The notes under the pieces: generated by a model | What the model saw: only the letters and a program-made list of their open reading frames with translations | The model's database searches: none | What the model was told of the DNA's origin: nothing | Assembly (NCBI RefSeq): GCF_902506495.1 | Contig: NZ_LR733265.1 | Coordinates: 1,446,868-1,510,867 of the forward strand | Direction: 5' to 3' | DNA: 64,000 bases | Origin: Pseudomonas sp. 8O | Lineage (GTDB): Bacteria > Pseudomonadota > Gammaproteobacteria > Pseudomonadales > Pseudomonadaceae | Part shown: in pieces, positions 61,361-64,000 of the stretch | Numbering within the stretch: the stretch's first letter is position 1 | Layout of the letters: each line of letters starts with the position of its first letter | Program-made: the position numbers and the translations under genes

Positions 61361-62596
61361 TTGACCTCTCTCACCACCAGCGAAGCTGGCCAAGCCGCCA
61401 GCGCCCGTCGCAGGAAACGCCTCGCCGCCTTCCTGTTCGTGGTGCCGCTGCTGCTGTTCATCATCGTCACTTTCGTCGCACCGATCGGTACCATGCTGTG
61501 GCGCAGCGTGCATCACCCGACCGTGGCCGAACTGATTCCACAGACCCTGGCCGAACTCGAGCGCTGGGACGATCACAAACAACTACCGGACGACAATACC
61601 CTGCAGGTATTCGTCACAGAGCTGCATGGTCTTAACGAGCAACGCCTGTCTGGCAAGCTCTCCGAAGAGTTCAACCGTGCGTACACCGGCATGTCCAGCG
61701 TGGTCAAATCCACCGCCCGCCGTGTTGGCCGGCTGGATGCGCAAGAGCTGCAGAGCCAAGGCATAAAGACCCTGCTCGACGCCCATCGCAACTGGAGCAA
61801 GCCCGAGCTGTGGTACGCCATCGAGCGCGCCGGCAAGGTCTACACCTACGACTACTACCTGACTGCCCTGGACCTGGAGCTGCACCCCGACGAGGGCATC
61901 CAGGTACGCCAGGACACGCAGATCTACCTGCAGCTGTATACCAAGACCCTGAACATGGCGCTGGTCATCACCCTGCTTTGCGCCCTGCTCGGCTACCCGC
62001 TGGCCTACTACCTGGCCGGGTTGCCATCGAATCGCGCCAACCTGCTGCTGGTGTTGGTACTGCTGCCGTTCTGGACCTCGCTGCTGGTGCGCACCACCTC
62101 GTGGATAGCCCTGCTGCAGACCAACGGCGTGATCAATTCCTTCCTCATGGGCATCGGCCTGATCAGTCAGCCCTTCGAGATGCTCTACACCTCGTTCGCC
62201 ACCGTGGTGGCGATGACCCACATCCTGCTGCCGTTCATGATCCTGCCGCTGTACAGCGTGATGCGCGGCATCGACCCCAGCTACATGCGCGCGGCGCTGA
62301 GCCTCGGCGACAAACCCATTCCGGCGTTCGCCCGCATCTACTTCCCGATGACCTTGCCTGGCCTCAGCGCCGGAGCGCTGCTGGTGTTCATCATCTCGGT
62401 GGGCTACTACATCACCCCGGCGCTGGTCGGCGGTACCGACGGACAGATGATCAGCAACATCATCGCCTTCCACATGCAGCGCTCGAACAACTGGGAGTTG
62501 GCCGCCGCGCTGGGCTCGCTGCTGCTCGGGCTGATCCTGTTGCTGTACTGGGTGTACGACCGTTTCGTCGGCGCCAGCAATATCAAGTTGGGATGA
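61361..62596 (+). CDS. ABC transporter permease (PotB-like)
   Basis: 411 residues from TTG at 61361 with GGAG 7 nt upstream; the open frame before it runs through the REP hairpin and is not coding. First membrane helix at about 23-42 (LAAFLFVVPLLLFIIVTFVAP), then an unusual periplasmic stretch of about 150 residues, then five helices with the EAA-type loop near MRAALSLGDKPIPAFARIYFP. The big insertion is known in one PotB subgroup of Pseudomonas-type systems. Confidence 0.87.
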   Translation: MTSLTTSEAGQAASARRRKRLAAFLFVVPLLLFIIVTFVAPIGTMLWRSVHHPTVAELIPQTLAELERWDDHKQLPDDNTLQVFVTELHGLNEQRLSGKLSEEFNRAYTGMSSVVKSTARRVGRLDAQELQSQGIKTLLDAHRNWSKPELWYAIERAGKVYTYDYYLTALDLELHPDEGIQVRQDTQIYLQLYTKTLNMALVITLLCALLGYPLAYYLAGLPSNRANLLLVLVLLPFWTSLLVRTTSWIALLQTNGVINSFLMGIGLISQPFEMLYTSFATVVAMTHILLPFMILPLYSVMRGIDPSYMRAALSLGDKPIPAFARIYFPMTLPGLSAGALLVFIISVGYYITPALVGGTDGQMISNIIAFHMQRSNNWELAAALGSLLLGLILLLYWVYDRFVGASNIKLG

Positions 62597-62628
62597 ACAT
62601 GTCCGTACCGTCATTTCCTCATAACGGC

Positions 62629-62690
62629 GTAGCCCGGATGCAATCCGGGAAAACCGGCCCCCATCCCTCCCCGGATTTCATCCGGGCTAC
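62629..62690. repeat. Inverted pair of CCGGAT-family REP palindromes between permease genes
   Basis: GTAGCCCGGATGCAATCCGGG (62629-62649) and CCCGGATTTCATCCGGGCTAC (62670-62690) in opposite orientation, a BIME-like unit. Confidence 0.7.
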
Positions 62691-62729
62691 GGGCGGCACT
62701 CGCCGTCCCTACAACCCGGGCTCAGCGCT

Positions 62730-63584
62730 ATGAAAATCCCCGCCTATTACGGCTTCTGGCACCACCTCGGCAGTTGGCTGCTCAAGGTCAGCTCCTGGCT
62801 GGTGCTGCTGTTCCTGATCCTGCCGATTCTGGTGATCGTGCCGCTGTCGTTCAATGCCGAGCCGTTCTTCAGCTTCACCGAAGGCATGCTCAGACTGGAC
62901 CCCGAGGCCTACTCGCTGCGCTGGTATCAGGAGATCTTCAACGATCCGAAGTGGATACTGGCAATCAAGAACAGTTTCTTCATCGGCATCCTCTCCACCA
63001 TTCTCGCCACGATTCTGGGTACCTGCGCCGCCGTGGGCCTGGCGCGCGACGAGATGCCCTTTCGCCGCTTCATCACCGCCCTGCTGCTGTCGCCGATGAT
63101 CGTGCCGCTGATCATCACCGCCGCTGGCATGTTCTTTTTTTACTCGGACCTCGGCCTGGCCGGCGGCTATCTAGGTGTGATCCTGGCCCACGCGGCGCTC
63201 GGCACGCCCTTCGTCATCATCACTGTCACCGCCACGCTCACCGGCTTCGACTACAGCCTGGCGCGCGCAGCGCTGAATCTCGGCGCCACGCCAATACGCG
63301 TGTTCTTCGACGTGATCATGCCGCTGATCCGCCCCGGCGTGATTTCAGGCGCACTGTTCGCCTTCATCACCTCCTTCGATGAGGTGGTGGTGATCCTGTT
63401 CATGGCCGGACCACAACAGCGCACCATTCCGCGGCAGATGTTCTCGGGCCTGCGCGAGCAGATCAACCCGAGCATCCTGGCCATCGCCACTCTGCTGATC
63501 CTGGTATCCATCGCGTTGCTGGTGACCATCGAACTGCTACGCCGCCGCGCCGAGCGGATGCGAGGGATCGAGATTCCGAACTGA
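62730..63584 (+). CDS. ABC transporter permease (PotC-like)
   Basis: 284 residues, six membrane helices (first at VSSWLVLLFLILPILVIVP). EAA loop near LARAALNLGATPIRVFFDVIMP, which contacts the ATPase. Second permease of the importer. The ATG follows the REP pair, and no strong ribosome site is seen. Last gene of the operon. Confidence 0.9.
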   Translation: MKIPAYYGFWHHLGSWLLKVSSWLVLLFLILPILVIVPLSFNAEPFFSFTEGMLRLDPEAYSLRWYQEIFNDPKWILAIKNSFFIGILSTILATILGTCAAVGLARDEMPFRRFITALLLSPMIVPLIITAAGMFFFYSDLGLAGGYLGVILAHAALGTPFVIITVTATLTGFDYSLARAALNLGATPIRVFFDVIMPLIRPGVISGALFAFITSFDEVVVILFMAGPQQRTIPRQMFSGLREQINPSILAIATLLILVSIALLVTIELLRRRAERMRGIEIPN

Positions 63585-63706
63585 TACCCGCCCCGAAGGG
63601 CGAGCATCACGCAGAACGCCGCCACTGTTCGTCCGAAGCCCATCGCCTTTATTATCAGCGGCCCGCCCTGCCTATCCACCTGCTTCGAGCACGACACGCC
63701 CTGACC

Positions 63707-64000
63707 ATGGATGCAACCCGAGACGTACATGAGCAGCGCCTGGCAGAGCAGGAGCGCGCTTTACTGTTCGAACGCCCGCATGCGGGGCCGCGCAAACCCT
63801 ACGAACGGGACAAACCACCGCCCCATGCGTTGGAAGACCGGCGCATCCTGCTTGCCATTCGCTACATTGAAGCCCATCTGGATCGGCCGCTCTCTCTTGA
63901 TCGCCTGGCTGCCCGCGCCAGCTTGAGCACCTTCCATTTTCAACGCCATTTCCGAGAGGTCATGGGCGAAAGCCCAAGCGAATACATTCGTCGCACCCGC
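63707..64000 (+). CDS. AraC-family regulator, N-terminal part (3' end cut by window)
   Basis: ATG at 63707, open to the end, 98 residues visible. After a polar leader of about 45 residues comes an AraC DNA-binding domain start: AIRYIEAHLDRPLSLDRLAA, then STFHFQRHFREVMGESPSEYI, i.e. both helix-turn-helix parts begin here. DNA-binding domain at the N-terminus suggests the AraC/GyrI-like class with the sensor at the C-terminus. Ligand and targets unknown; 120 bp after the ABC operon, same strand. Confidence 0.82.
   Translation, partial: MDATRDVHEQRLAEQERALLFERPHAGPRKPYERDKPPPHALEDRRILLAIRYIEAHLDRPLSLDRLAARASLSTFHFQRHFREVMGESPSEYIRRTR

Overview
The window is a chromosomal segment of a gamma-proteobacterium of the genus Pseudomonas, most likely the P. 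mendocina / P. oleovorans side. The evidence is core protein content (GlnA, NtrBC, PilT/PilU, RpoH, FtsYEX, MetXW, DUF4124 and DUF4426 proteins), high GC, and many REP-type palindromes. From memory, 14.8-56.3 kb follows in order the P. aeruginosa block from pilU/pilT to mutM, and 2.7-12.1 kb follows the typA-thiI-glnA-ntrBC block. The two blocks meet between ntrC and pilU, so a rearrangement junction lies at about 12.1-14.8 kb. || Layout. 0-2.5 kb: accessory-looking small genes (cut coiled-coil membrane protein, HEPN protein, zinc ribbon, secreted protein, 40-residue ORF). 2.7-12.1 kb: typA and thiI (minus), then nitrogen control: glnA behind a sigma-54 promoter, two DUF4124 periplasmic proteins, and ntrBC with an NtrC-type palindrome. 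12.2-14.9 kb: TM2 protein and a two-gene DNA-repair-like unit (radical SAM plus DUF4130) behind a consensus LexA box. 14.8-17.1 kb: pilT and pilU. 17.3-26.6 kb: yggS-proC-yggT-yggU, a dynamin-like GTPase, metX-metW, a DUF4426 protein, rdgB-hemW, a DUF3392 protein. 26.8-33.2 kb (minus): chemoreceptor, DUF1329 protein, trmB, thiG, thiS, DUF423 protein. 33.4-38.9 kb: mtgA (plus), an unknown membrane protein, rpoH and ftsYEX (minus). 39.2-44.6 kb: a short BLUF photoreceptor, two M16 peptidases, rsmD, a small membrane protein, a YheT-like hydrolase. 44.8-49.5 kb: TetR regulator, aldehyde dehydrogenase, Tat-exported protein, GMC oxidoreductase. 49.6-58.6 kb: coaD, ferredoxin, ggt, Na/Pi symporter, acyltransferase, mutM, HDOD protein, rRNA methyltransferase. 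58.7-63.6 kb: a polyamine-type ABC transporter with its own sigma-54 promoter and NtrC-like site. 63.7 kb to the end: a cut AraC-family regulator. || Points worth following. (1) The LexA box ahead of the radical SAM/DUF4130 pair predicts an SOS-induced DNA repair or modification unit. (2) Three 11-bp-spaced TRTACA-type direct repeats directly upstream of the BLUF gene resemble CarH/LitR light-regulator operators. (3) A dispersed family of structured repeats of about 140-230 bp, with terminal inverted repeats and compensatory base changes in its stems, occurs at five intergenic places. (4) A shared GCAC-N7-GTGC plus GG-N10-GC promoter logic links ntrBC, glnA and the polyamine transporter into one nitrogen regulon. 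|| All calls come from reading the sequence. No database search was run, and family names rest on recognised motifs and recalled homologues.
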